A stretch of DNA of 36,291 nucleotides from the NCBI GenBank assembly GCA_903837555.1, contig CAILUV010000021.1, positions 1 through 36,291 of the forward strand, read 5' to 3'. Below are positions 24,018 through 31,317 of this stretch, in pieces (position 1 is the first letter of the stretch; each line of letters starts with the position of its first letter). The notes under the pieces are model-generated. The model ran no database searches. It saw only the letters and a program-made list of their open reading frames with translations, and was not told where the DNA came from. Position numbers and translations under genes: made by a program. The DNA comes from an uncultured Alphaproteobacteria bacterium. GTDB taxonomy: Bacteria > Pseudomonadota > Alphaproteobacteria > Micropepsales > Micropepsaceae.

Positions 24018-24071
24018 TCGAAGCATTTCAGGCCCCTGCCCGCGCATGAGCTGGTGTGCTAGGTTGGCGCC

Positions 24072-24824
24072 ATGACCAAGCTGCATTTCACCGCCGCACG
24101 CGATGCCGCACAGGCACTGGCCGACATGCGCGCCCGCCATGACGATGTCGGCCCCGAAGCTGCCGACGTCATCGTGGCGCTGGGCGGCGACGGCTTAATG
24201 CTCCAGACGCTGCATGCCTTCACCGGCAAGGGCAAACCGATCTACGGCATGAACCTGGGTTCCGTCGGTTTCCTGATGAACGAATACCGGCAGGAAAACC
24301 TGCTGGAACGCCTGGCCGCCGCCGAAAAGGCCGAGATCCACCCCCTCAAGATGCAGGCCCATGGTGCAGCGGGCGTTACCGAGGCGCGGGCCTTCAACGA
24401 AGTATCGCTGCTGCGCGAAACCCGCCAGGCCGCCAAGATCCGCATCATGGTGGACGGCAAGCCCCGCATTTCCGAATTGATCTGCGACGGCGTGATGGTC
24501 GCCACCCCCGCGGGCTCGACCGCCTACAATCTTTCCGCCCATGGCCCGATCCTGCCGATCGACGCCGCGCTTCTGGCGCTGACGCCCATCTCGGCCTTCC
24601 GCCCCCGGCGCTGGCGCGGCGCGCTGCTGCCCCACCGCGCCAAGGTGCGGTTCGAAATCCTGGAAAGCGTCAAACGCCCGGTCAGCGCCGTGGCGGACGA
24701 CTTCGAGGTGCGCGACGTCAGCGCGGTCGACGTCGCCGAGGACCGGTCCATCTCCATGACCATGCTGTACGATGCCGGACATAACCTGGACGAACGCATC
24801 CTGTCCGAGCAGTTTTCGGACTGA
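24072..24824 (+). CDS. nadK: NAD kinase
   Basis: The 250-residue enzyme makes NADP from NAD and ATP in the cytoplasm. The GGDG motif is at residues 38-41 ([16 protein letters not shown]). Other landmarks are [33 protein letters not shown], and the glycine-rich [20 protein letters not shown]. The length fits the short bacterial type that lacks an N-terminal extension. It follows the DUF2336 gene by 54 nt and precedes the response-regulator gene by about 110 nt, so it may be part of the same cluster, though NAD kinase is a housekeeping gene and the linkage may be incidental. Confidence 0.95.
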   Translation: MTKLHFTAARDAAQALADMRARHDDVGPEAADVIVALGGDGLMLQTLHAFTGKGKPIYGMNLGSVGFLMNEYRQENLLERLAAAEKAEIHPLKMQAHGAAGVTEARAFNEVSLLRETRQAAKIRIMVDGKPRISELICDGVMVATPAGSTAYNLSAHGPILPIDAALLALTPISAFRPRRWRGALLPHRAKVRFEILESVKRPVSAVADDFEVRDVSAVDVAEDRSISMTMLYDAGHNLDERILSEQFSD

Positions 24825-24870
24825 AAAAAGTGCGGCCGCGCTCGCATAAAGCCCTTTATTTCACTAAGCC

Positions 24871-24884
24871 TTAACGCCCGTTAA
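24871..24884. promoter_or_regulatory. Inverted repeat TTAACG-N2-CGTTAA before the response-regulator gene
   Basis: TTAACGCCCGTTAA is symmetric except for its two central bases and lies about 50 nt before the likely start at 24936. It resembles a CtrA box but has a 6-nt rather than 7-nt spacer, so another dimeric regulator is equally possible. Confidence 0.35.
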
Positions 24885-24935
24885 TGTAATTAGCGCAAGC
24901 ACGCCCCTATGTCTGGGGCCGCATGGATTTGGGCA

Positions 24936-25445
24936 ATGAGCGGCTATCGGTTCGACCGGCTGAAAGTACTTGTCGTGGACGACAATGCGCACATGCGCAA
25001 ACTCGTCGTCACGATCCTTCAGGCGTTCGGCGTTTCGCAGATCCATGAAGCCGACAGCGGCAACCGCGCCTGGACGGTGCTGCGCGTGTCCAATCCCGAC
25101 GTGATTGTGGCCGACTGGGTGATGGAAGGCATGTCCGGCATCGAGCTGGTGCAGAAGATCCACACCGACCCTTCGACTCCCAATCCCTTCGTGCCCGTGA
25201 TCATGCTGACCGGCCACACCCATATCGACCATGTGCGCCAGGCGCGCGACGCCGGCGTCAACGAATTCATCGCCAAGCCCGTATCGGTCAAGACGATGAT
25301 GTCGCAGCTGGTGGCGGTGATCGAGCATCACCGCCCCTATGTGCGCACCAGCGCCTATTTCGGGCCATGCCGCCACCGGCGCGGCGTGGACGAATATCGC
25401 GGTCCCGAACGCCGCGCCGACACCAAGCAACAGGCAGCGGAGTAA
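24936..25445 (+). CDS. CheY-like single-domain response regulator with basic C-terminal tail
   Basis: The 169-residue protein is a receiver domain with all key residues: Asp15/Asp16 (VLVVDDN), phospho-acceptor Asp60 (VIVADWVMEGMSG), Thr92 (IMLTGHTH) and Lys114 (FIAKPVS). No output domain follows, only a tail of about 45 residues rich in Arg with DEYRGPERRADTK. Such tailed CheY-like proteins occur in alphaproteobacteria. The Hpt protein encoded 4 nt downstream is a likely phosphate donor or acceptor. ATG 24936 gives a start close to the first strand; ATG 24909 would add nine residues and has no ribosome-binding site, so the start is somewhat uncertain. Confidence 0.87.
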   Translation: MSGYRFDRLKVLVVDDNAHMRKLVVTILQAFGVSQIHEADSGNRAWTVLRVSNPDVIVADWVMEGMSGIELVQKIHTDPSTPNPFVPVIMLTGHTHIDHVRQARDAGVNEFIAKPVSVKTMMSQLVAVIEHHRPYVRTSAYFGPCRHRRGVDEYRGPERRADTKQQAAE

Positions 25446-25449
25446 ATCC

Positions 25450-25947
25450 ATGGCCGGCCGCCAGCAACCGATCGAACTCTTCATGCCGCCCAACATGCTC
25501 AAGGCCAAGGTAGGCGGCGGGCTTGGCGGCATCGACATGGCGGCGATGAAGCGCGCCGAAGGCGCGCTGGACACGCGGAAGTCCGAGTTCGCCGACTGGA
25601 TCGCTTCGGATGTGAAGACGCTGATCGACGTGCGCGCGCGTTACGCCAAGACGCCGGACGCGCCGTCACGCGATGCGCTGATGCGCGCCGCCCATGACAT
25701 CAAGGGCCAGGCCGCCACCTTCAATTTCCCGCTGATAGCCCGCGTCGCCGGATCGCTGTCGCGCCTGATCGGCGACCTGCCAGCCAGCCAGGCGCTGCCG
25801 CTGGGCCTGGTGGACGGCCATGTCAACGCGATCCAGGTGATCCACCGCCAGGGCATCCAGGACACCAACGACAAGATGGCCCAGACGCTGTGCGCCGAGC
25901 TGGATGCGCGGGTGGAAGAAACGCTGAACCCTAAGAAGAAGTCGTAG
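25450..25947 (+). CDS. Hpt (histidine phosphotransfer) domain protein
   Basis: The 165-residue protein has a four-helix Hpt core. The phosphorylatable residue should be His82 in LMRAAHDIKGQAATFNFPLI, the usual H-x-(L/I)-K-G pattern. About 45 residues precede the bundle (MAGRQQPIELFMPPNMLKAK), and the end is basic, NPKKKS. It begins 4 nt after the response-regulator stop, so the pair is almost certainly co-translated and likely works as one phosphorelay module. No histidine kinase is encoded in the window. The last 17 nt overlap the 3' end of the convergent transglycosylase gene. Confidence 0.83.
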   Translation: MAGRQQPIELFMPPNMLKAKVGGGLGGIDMAAMKRAEGALDTRKSEFADWIASDVKTLIDVRARYAKTPDAPSRDALMRAAHDIKGQAATFNFPLIARVAGSLSRLIGDLPASQALPLGLVDGHVNAIQVIHRQGIQDTNDKMAQTLCAELDARVEETLNPKKKS

Positions 25948-25955
25948 ACTTCTTC
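25931..25955. terminator. Perfect hairpin in the Hpt/transglycosylase convergent overlap
   Basis: GAAGAAGTC (25935-25943), loop GTA, GACTTCTTC (25947-25955) form a perfect 9-bp stem across the overlapping 3' ends and both stop codons (25931-25933 and 25945-25947). It may work as a bidirectional terminator, though no long T-run follows. Confidence 0.5.
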
Positions 25956-26764
25956 GCGTCGGAAAACAGGCTGAGCCGGCTGGAGCCGAAGGACAGCGTG
26001 GAGCTGGGCGTCGAACCGCTGCTGCCCAGGCCGAACAGCCTTTGACCACCGCGCGGCTGCCAGTTCATCACGCTCGCCAGCAGTATCTCGATTTCGTCAC
26101 TCTGCGTCGTCACCACATGTGGACGCGCCTTGTCGGGCGTGGGCGCCGCGGGCGTGATGTCCGGCAGCGTGGCGACGCGGATGGTGTCTTTGGCTCCCGG
26201 CTGGCGCAGCGCCCAGTCATAGACTTCGCGCGCCGACTTGGAGCGGCCATCGGCGTGATAGAATACCGAACGGTTGGCGCTGGCGGCCTGCGGGAAGTTC
26301 GCCGCCGCGCTGGCGCCGGGATCTTTTTCGGCCAGACGTATCAGCCTGGTGGCGGCGTCCGGCCCCAGAAAGTGCGCGGCATACAGTTCACCACCGCAGA
26401 TTTCACGACCCAGGCTGGCCTGCAGCTGGCCTTGCGTGGACTTGGCATGTTCGCCCGCCATCAAGGCGCAAAGCTGAGGGTATTTGCGCAATGCCAGAAT
26501 GTTCTGCTTCACCGAAGTATCGGCGCGGTAGCGGCCATTGGCATCGCGGGTGATGGCATTGGCGAGATTGCCCACGCCATGCTGCGCGCCATGCTCCTTC
26601 ACCAGTCCCAGCCAGGTCTGTTCGATGAACTGGAACAGGCCCGTGGCCGATGAGGTGGCGGACTGCGCGTTGGGCTTGAGGCTGGACTCGCGCATCGCGG
26701 TGCCCAGCAGATAATGGAAATCCGACCCCGTCCTGGCCGCCGCATGTTTCAGCGCTGCCAGCAC
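25931..26764 (-). CDS. Lytic transglycosylase (SLT domain), possibly N-terminally truncated
   Basis: The 277-residue frame begins LAALKHAAARTGSDFHYLLG and carries the catalytic Glu26 in TAMRESSLKPNAQSATSSAT, then GLFQFIEQTWLGLVKEHG, the core of SLT-type peptidoglycan lytic transglycosylases. The rest is a helical extension (CGGELYAAHFLGPDAATRLI) and a Ser-rich C-terminus. The only possible start in this frame is GTG 26764, which lacks a good ribosome-binding site and a signal peptide. Two codons upstream is a TAA (26768-26770). Beyond it the same frame opens from ATG 26824 with a strong AAGAAGG site. The gene may therefore be nonsense-interrupted, or translated by reinitiation. Homologues in alphaproteobacteria act on the cell wall, in some cases near motility genes. 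Confidence 0.8.
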   Translation of the reverse strand: MLAALKHAAARTGSDFHYLLGTAMRESSLKPNAQSATSSATGLFQFIEQTWLGLVKEHGAQHGVGNLANAITRDANGRYRADTSVKQNILALRKYPQLCALMAGEHAKSTQGQLQASLGREICGGELYAAHFLGPDAATRLIRLAEKDPGASAAANFPQAASANRSVFYHADGRSKSAREVYDWALRQPGAKDTIRVATLPDITPAAPTPDKARPHVVTTQSDEIEILLASVMNWQPRGGQRLFGLGSSGSTPSSTLSFGSSRLSLFSDAKKSTTSS

Positions 26765-26767
26765 GGA

Positions 26768-26824
26768 TTAACGGTCTGCTGCCCCTGCGGCTTCTGCCTG
26801 CATGGGGGCAATGTCGGGCTTCAT
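26768..26824 (-). CDS. 18-codon ORF directly upstream of the transglycosylase, same frame
   Basis: ATG 26824 is preceded by AAGAAGGG about 6 nt upstream, the best ribosome-binding site in this area. It opens a frame MKPDIAPMQAEAAGAADR ending at TAA 26768-26770. After one codon (TCC) the transglycosylase frame continues from GTG 26764 in the same phase. It is either the original N-terminus cut by a nonsense change or a leader peptide allowing reinitiation. A GTAA-N7-TTAACC sequence, one base off a CtrA box, overlaps the ribosome-binding site. Confidence 0.5.
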   Translation of the reverse strand: MKPDIAPMQAEAAGAADR

Positions 26825-26849
26825 GGTTAACCCTTCTTTACCGGGCAGG

Positions 26850-27248
26850 TTACTGCTTTAGGGCCAGCGCCAGGGGGGCCTCGGCGGGACGGGGCCAGGG
26901 CTGGGCCTCGCTATGGCCCCAGACCGGGCCGGACCAGGCGGGATCGCCCTTGCGGCGGCCGATGACATGCACATGAAGCTGCGGCACCATGTTGCCGAGA
27001 TTGCCGACATTCAGCTTCTCGACCCCCGGCAGGGTGCGGATGATCTTGGACAGCTTGACGATCTCGCTCATCAATTGCTGCTGGTCGGCGGGCTCCAGGT
27101 CGCACATCTCGATGACACCAGCGCGCCGCGGCACCAAAAGCCCCCACTGATACCGGGCGTCATTGTAGAGAAAGACGCGGCTGAGCGGCCAGTCGGCCAG
27201 TTGGTAGGTCAGCGACGCAATCACCGGATCGACCGTGAAATCAGTCAT
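26850..27248 (-). CDS. HIT-family nucleotide-binding protein
   Basis: The 132-residue protein is a small histidine-triad hydrolase/transferase. Its start MTDFTVDPVIASLTYQLADW and YNDARYQWGLLVPRRAGVIE fit the alphaproteobacterial HIT group. The triad region reads GNMVPQLHVHVIGRRKGDPA, i.e. Q-L-H-V-H in place of H-x-H-x-H: the first His is Gln while the central nucleophile His is kept. Such proteins split AMP from phosphoramidates or dinucleotides; the natural substrate is unknown. ATG 27248 has GAGGAG 8 nt upstream, located in the end of thiO, and the pair should be co-transcribed. Confidence 0.9.
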   Translation of the reverse strand: MTDFTVDPVIASLTYQLADWPLSRVFLYNDARYQWGLLVPRRAGVIEMCDLEPADQQQLMSEIVKLSKIIRTLPGVEKLNVGNLGNMVPQLHVHVIGRRKGDPAWSGPVWGHSEAQPWPRPAEAPLALALKQ

Positions 27249-27258
27249 GCAAATCTCC

Positions 27259-28317
27259 TCATCCAAAACGGCGGGGGTCGAAGGCCGGATTGATCTTGTT
27301 CTTGCCTAGCACCAGCCCGGCCATCGCATCGGCGATCACCGGCGCCAGCAGGATACCATTGCGGAACTGACCGCCCGCCACAAAAATATTGTCCCGGAGC
27401 ACGCCCAAGAGCGGCAGGCCGTCGGGGCTTTTGGGACGTAGGCCTGCCCAATGATCGGTCAGCGTCCAGTTTTTCAGGGTGGGTATCACCGCTTCGGCGC
27501 TGGCGCGCAGGCGGTCCTGCACCTCCGGGGACAACCGGGTGTCAAAACCCTTCTCTTCCATGCTGGCGCCCACCAGCAGGCGCCGTTCGCCATCCGTCTC
27601 GCGCGGCACCAGATAGACGCCGTTGCCCCAGATCACCGGACCCGGCAGGTCTTCGCCATCGGGCGGAGCCAGTGCGATCATCTCCCCCTTTACCGGCGCA
27701 ATGGGAATGTCGCCCAGCAGTCCGCTCCAAGCACCCGCCGCGATCACCACGGCGTCGGCATAATGGCGGGCATAGGGCGTCATCACCGAGGTGGCGCCAC
27801 TGTGACTTTCGATGGTCACCGCAGCTTCCTGCGTCAGGAGCGTGCCGCCCGCTTTCAGGAAGGCCGTGGTCAGCGCGTCGCCCAGCGCCCGGTTGTCGAC
27901 CCGCGCCTCATCCGCCACCCACAAGCCGCACGTGACGCCGGCGGCCAGCATCGGCGCCAGCGCCTGGGCCCCGGCGGCGTCGACCACCTGGCCGCGCCCG
28001 TCCAGCGCATCCAGCCGGGCAGCGTCATCCGACAGCAGCAGCGCGCCTCCCTGGACCAGGCCGATGCCAAGGCCTGACGCCTGTTCCAGTTCGGCGGCAA
28101 AGCCCGGCCACAGGTCGCTGGACTGGAGGGCCAGCTCGCGCTCGGCGGCGGGGGCCTCCTGCAGCTCGGCGATCAGCGCCAACATCCCCGCTGCGGCCCA
28201 GCTCGCCCCCTGCGCCGGAAGGCCCCGGTCGAGGATTGTGACCTGCGCGCCGGCCTGCAAAAGCCGCCAGCCGATCCCCAGACCGGCCACGCCGGCGCCA
28301 ATGATGACGACCTTCAC
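27259..28317 (-). CDS. thiO: Glycine oxidase ThiO-like FAD-dependent oxidoreductase
   Basis: The 352-residue D-amino-acid-oxidase-fold enzyme starts MKVVIIGAGVAGLGIGWRLL, the FAD-binding GxGxxG. ASWAAAGMLALIAE and WAGLRPKSPDGLPLLG follow, and the C-terminal FVAGGQFRNGILLAPVIADA is typical of ThiO. ThiO oxidises glycine to the imine used for the thiazole of thiamine. No thiS, thiG or thiE is in the window, so a related amino-acid oxidase role remains possible. The start is GTG 28317, overlapping the upstream membrane-protein stop (GTGA). It is co-transcribed with the HIT gene downstream. Confidence 0.83.
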   Translation of the reverse strand: MKVVIIGAGVAGLGIGWRLLQAGAQVTILDRGLPAQGASWAAAGMLALIAELQEAPAAERELALQSSDLWPGFAAELEQASGLGIGLVQGGALLLSDDAARLDALDGRGQVVDAAGAQALAPMLAAGVTCGLWVADEARVDNRALGDALTTAFLKAGGTLLTQEAAVTIESHSGATSVMTPYARHYADAVVIAAGAWSGLLGDIPIAPVKGEMIALAPPDGEDLPGPVIWGNGVYLVPRETDGERRLLVGASMEEKGFDTRLSPEVQDRLRASAEAVIPTLKNWTLTDHWAGLRPKSPDGLPLLGVLRDNIFVAGGQFRNGILLAPVIADAMAGLVLGKNKINPAFDPRRFG

Positions 28318-28802
28318 GCCCGCACCCTCGCCACGCCCTGCGCTGCCGCGATAAACACCATGACCCCAATGATATAGGCCAGAAGGCTAAAGTAACTTGG
28401 GAAGATGCAGACGAGCAGAAATGTCGCTGCGACTAGCCAGGTGACAAGAGAAACATACCCCCTGCCCAGCACGGTCAGGACGCTGAGCGCCAGCATCAGG
28501 AACATGGCTGCCAGGGCGCTCTCAGGCGCGGCGATGGCAAAGCCGAACGGGATCAGTAGCAGCACCAGCGGCAACACCGGAAGGGCCGCCAGCCCGGTCC
28601 GGCGGGCCAGCGCCTCGCCTGTCCCGGCGGCCAGCACGCCCGCCAGCAGAGCGACGGCCCCCACCCAAAAATGCCATAGGGCGATAGTCGCGGCGGCGGC
28701 GAGCAAGCCAATGCCTGCGCCCGCGCGCCAGCCCCAGACAGGCGCGCCCGGCAGGCGCGTTACCAGCCGGTCGAACAGATGGTCGGGGTGGGGAATAGGC
28801 AT
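28314..28802 (-). CDS. Small polytopic membrane protein of unknown function
   Basis: I do not recognise a named family. The 162-residue protein is mostly hydrophobic, with about five to six helices in close succession (for example GWRAGAGIGLLAAAATIALW and LLVCIFPSYFSLLAYIIGVM), after a hydrophilic start MPIPHPDHLFDRLVTRLPGA. No catalytic motif is visible. The stop overlaps the GTG start of thiO by 4 nt, so the two are translationally coupled, which suggests a shared transcript but not a shared function. ATG 28802 was chosen over longer in-frame options that run into the divergent msrA gene. Confidence 0.7.
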   Translation of the reverse strand: MPIPHPDHLFDRLVTRLPGAPVWGWRAGAGIGLLAAAATIALWHFWVGAVALLAGVLAAGTGEALARRTGLAALPVLPLVLLLIPFGFAIAAPESALAAMFLMLALSVLTVLGRGYVSLVTWLVAATFLLVCIFPSYFSLLAYIIGVMVFIAAAQGVARVRA

Positions 28803-28886
28803 GGGGCTACTATAGCGGTCCGGGATCACTATGTAACCGATGGGCCGCTCAGCCGTAGTATGAGGGCATAAAATCGGAGACCGGTG

Positions 28887-29378
28887 ATGGAAAAGGCTAT
28901 GTTCGGCGCGGGCTGCTTCTGGGGCGTGGAAGATTTCTTCCTGCAGGTGCCCGGCGTCAGCGACGCGGTCAGCGGCTATGCCGGGGGAAGCAGCGAAAAC
29001 CCGACCTACAAGCAGGTCTGCGGCGGCGACACCTATCACGCCGAGGTGGTGGAAGTGACCTTCGACCCCGCTCAGGTGACGTACGGCACGCTGGTCGACC
29101 TGTTCTTCCGCATGCACAACCCTACCACCCGCGACCGGCAGGGCCCGGATTTCGGCACCCAGTACCGGTCGGTGATCTTCACCCATGGCCCCGAACAGGC
29201 CCGCATCGCCGCCGAGAAGAAGGCAGCGGTGGACGCCTCAGGCAAATGGAAAAGCCCGGTGGTGACCCAGATCGAACCCGCCCCCACCTTCTGGAAGGCG
29301 GAAGAGCATCACCAGCGCTATTTCCGCAAACATGGCGGGCATTGCCATGTCAGCTACGCGGAACTGGCGGCGGAGTAG
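28887..29378 (+). CDS. msrA: Peptide methionine sulfoxide reductase A
   Basis: The 163-residue enzyme reduces methionine-S-sulfoxide in oxidised proteins. The catalytic Cys lies in AMFGAGCFWGVEDFF near the N-terminus, and the family blocks VSGYAGGSSENPTYKQVCGG, THAEVV-like YHAEVVEVTFDP and FFRMHNPTTRDRQGPDFGTQ follow. HGGHCHVSYAEL near the end supplies a candidate resolving Cys. No signal peptide is seen, so it acts in the cytoplasm. ATG 28887 has GGAGA 6 nt upstream and is preferred over the GTG just before it. It ends exactly one base before the stop of the convergent PCu(A)C gene. Confidence 0.96.
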   Translation: MEKAMFGAGCFWGVEDFFLQVPGVSDAVSGYAGGSSENPTYKQVCGGDTYHAEVVEVTFDPAQVTYGTLVDLFFRMHNPTTRDRQGPDFGTQYRSVIFTHGPEQARIAAEKKAAVDASGKWKSPVVTQIEPAPTFWKAEEHHQRYFRKHGGHCHVSYAELAAE

Positions 29379-29804
29379 CTATTTCCCGCTGGCGCCGCGC
29401 ACGGCAAAGGTTGCGGCCACGCGTGTGCCGTCAGACAGTTGCAGCACCACCGGCACCTTGCCGCCGATCTTCATAAGTGCGGTGGGCCGCATGCACATCA
29501 GGTGAAGGCCGCCCGGCGCGAAGCTGGCCTTTCCACCTGCGGGCACTTCGACCTTGTCCGCCATTTCCATTCGGCTCATGCCGCCGCTGGTGCTGGACTT
29601 GTGCATCATCACCGTGCTGCAGCCATCCGACTGCACGCCCAGTATGGCAACGCCGTTCTTGGTGGCGTTGTGGACATTGAAATAGCCGCCCGCGGGCAAC
29701 TTGCCCGGCAGGGCGCGGAACCAGCCATCGGTGACACTGACCGTGGCTGCCGCGGCCGGCGCGGTCAGGGCCAGCAGGATCGCAAGACTAAGCTTGAGCT
29801 TCAC
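29379..29804 (-). CDS. Periplasmic copper chaperone PCu(A)C
   Basis: The 141-residue protein has a signal peptide (LKLSLAILLALTAPAAAATV) and the PCu(A)C/DUF461 core. Copper ligands are visible in order: MMHKSSTSGGMSRMEM and, about 25 residues on, GGLHLMCM, matching the H-(M)-x10-M-x21-H-x-M pattern. It delivers Cu(I) to the CuA site of cytochrome c oxidase, often with SCO. GTG 29804 is the start with GAGGAG about 10 nt upstream; its first 17 nt lie inside the end of the CtaG-like gene, so the pair is co-transcribed. A SCO gene is divergent just beyond. Confidence 0.92.
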   Translation of the reverse strand: MKLKLSLAILLALTAPAAAATVSVTDGWFRALPGKLPAGGYFNVHNATKNGVAILGVQSDGCSTVMMHKSSTSGGMSRMEMADKVEVPAGGKASFAPGGLHLMCMRPTALMKIGGKVPVVLQLSDGTRVAATFAVRGASGK

Positions 29805-30693
29805 GTTCTGCTTTCTCCTCGTTCAGGCGCATGGTCACCAGCACCACGATCATGGCGGCGAAACTAGTGAGCGTGCCGGGCAGCCAGATGATCAGCCCGC
29901 CATAATGCTGATCGTTCAGCGCCGTCATGTCCATCACCCGGCCGCAGATTTCATAGACTGGATAGATATCGCGCTCGGTCAGGGACAGGATGGCGCCCAG
30001 CACCATCTGGGGCAGCTCGATCACCAAAATAAGCAGGGCCCGCATCAGATGCGACAGGCGCGCGGGCGGCTTGGCGCGGCTGTCCAGGATCAATGCCCAG
30101 AACATCACGCCGTTGATGGCCATGGTCCAGTTCATGAACTCGTAGATCCAGGCGTCCAGCATCACGCGGGTATGGATCTGCGGGATCATCCAGAAATACA
30201 GCAGCGCGATGAACAGGAAGGGCGCCATCACCGGATGCTGCAGGAAGGACATGGTGACCTGCACCGGGCGCGAGGCGACAACCGGTTTGAGGAAGTCAGG
30301 CATGCCCGCCAGCAGCACCGGCCCGCTCATGCCCAGCGCAATGAAGAAGGCGCCGAAATGATGCAGCACGAAATGCGCGGCGCGATGCACGAAGAACATG
30401 TGCTGGGCGTAATAGTCGACGCCGGTCTGCAGCACGACCCAGAAGCTGAACACGCCGAAAACAAAACACAGATTGCGCCACAGCGGCGGATGCTGGTCCT
30501 TGGGCAGGCGCTTGAGCCCGCGCGCGAACCAGCCCAGCGTCAGCCCTGTGGTCAGATAGATCGGCCAGGAAAATTCCCACGGCATCCAGAACGGCAGGTC
30601 GGCGGGATAGTGGTAGCAGACCCAATAGATGACGGCGCCCAGCGCGAGCAGCGCGCCGTACCACAGCCAGTCTTTGGAAAAGCGTCCAATCAT
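29788..30693 (-). CDS. CtaG-like (caa3-type) cytochrome c oxidase assembly membrane protein
   Basis: The 301-residue protein has about seven membrane helices and the His/Met-rich pattern of the CtaG_Cox family: QTGVDYYAQHMFFVHRAAHF, VLHHFGAFFIALGMSGPVLL, SFLQHPVMAPFLFIALLYFW and WIYEFMNWTMAINGVMFWAL. These proteins help assemble copper centres of terminal oxidases and are distinct from the single-helix Cox11/CtaG. The ATG at 30693 gives a plausible start before the first helix but has no good ribosome-binding site. Downstream PCu(A)C overlaps by 17 nt. No oxidase subunit genes are present in the window. Confidence 0.87.
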   Translation of the reverse strand: MIGRFSKDWLWYGALLALGAVIYWVCYHYPADLPFWMPWEFSWPIYLTTGLTLGWFARGLKRLPKDQHPPLWRNLCFVFGVFSFWVVLQTGVDYYAQHMFFVHRAAHFVLHHFGAFFIALGMSGPVLLAGMPDFLKPVVASRPVQVTMSFLQHPVMAPFLFIALLYFWMIPQIHTRVMLDAWIYEFMNWTMAINGVMFWALILDSRAKPPARLSHLMRALLILVIELPQMVLGAILSLTERDIYPVYEICGRVMDMTALNDQHYGGLIIWLPGTLTSFAAMIVVLVTMRLNEEKAEREAQA

Positions 30694-30750
30694 CGCGGGC
30701 GAACTTAGCCGCTGGGCGGCGCGCGCCAAAGCGTGATAAGGACGCGGACC

Positions 30751-31311
30751 ATGCGGATATTTCGCCTTTTTCCCGCCCTTTTTCTCGCGCTGGCGCTGAC
30801 CGGCTGCTCGGACGCAGCCCCCTGGCACATGACCGACATCACCGGCGGCATGCCCAAGCTGAAATTCCACATGACGTCCAGCGGCAAACCGGTCACGGCG
30901 GAGGATTTTCGCGGCAAGGTGGTGGCGCTCTATTTCGGCTTCACCTACTGCCCGGACATCTGCCCCGGCACGCTGGCCAACCTGACCGACGCGCTGGCCA
31001 GGGTGAACAGCCCGGACACGCGCATCCTGTTCGTCACGGTCGATCCCGACCGCGATACCGACCAGGTGATGAGCGATTATGCTGCCGCTTTCACGCCGCA
31101 GATGGTGGGCCTGCGCGGCGGGCGCAACGACCTGGCCAACCTCGCCCGCACCTACCGCATCGCTCATTCGGTGGACAAAGGTCCGCCCTATGAGGTCAAT
31201 CATTCCAACGCGGTCTATTTCTTCGACCGCGAGGGGCGCACGCGCCTGGTCACCACCGACACCAGCAACACGGCGGCGGTCGCGGAAGACGTGAGAAAGC
31301 TATTGCAATAA
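30751..31311 (+). CDS. SCO1/SenC-family copper chaperone lipoprotein
   Basis: The 186-residue thioredoxin-fold protein has an N-terminal lipobox (LALALTGCSDAAP). The copper/redox motif is FGFTYCPDICPGTLANLTDA (CPDIC), and the distal copper-ligand His lies in VNHSNAVYFFDREG. Also visible are VALYFGFTYC and FVTVDPDRDTDQVM. SCO proteins mature the CuA centre of cytochrome c oxidase together with PCu(A)C, here encoded on the opposite strand. ATG 30751 has AAGGA 8 nt upstream and is preferred over GTG 30733, which would add six residues before the signal. Confidence 0.94.
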   Translation: MRIFRLFPALFLALALTGCSDAAPWHMTDITGGMPKLKFHMTSSGKPVTAEDFRGKVVALYFGFTYCPDICPGTLANLTDALARVNSPDTRILFVTVDPDRDTDQVMSDYAAAFTPQMVGLRGGRNDLANLARTYRIAHSVDKGPPYEVNHSNAVYFFDREGRTRLVTTDTSNTAAVAEDVRKLLQ

Positions 31312-31317
31312 TACCGC

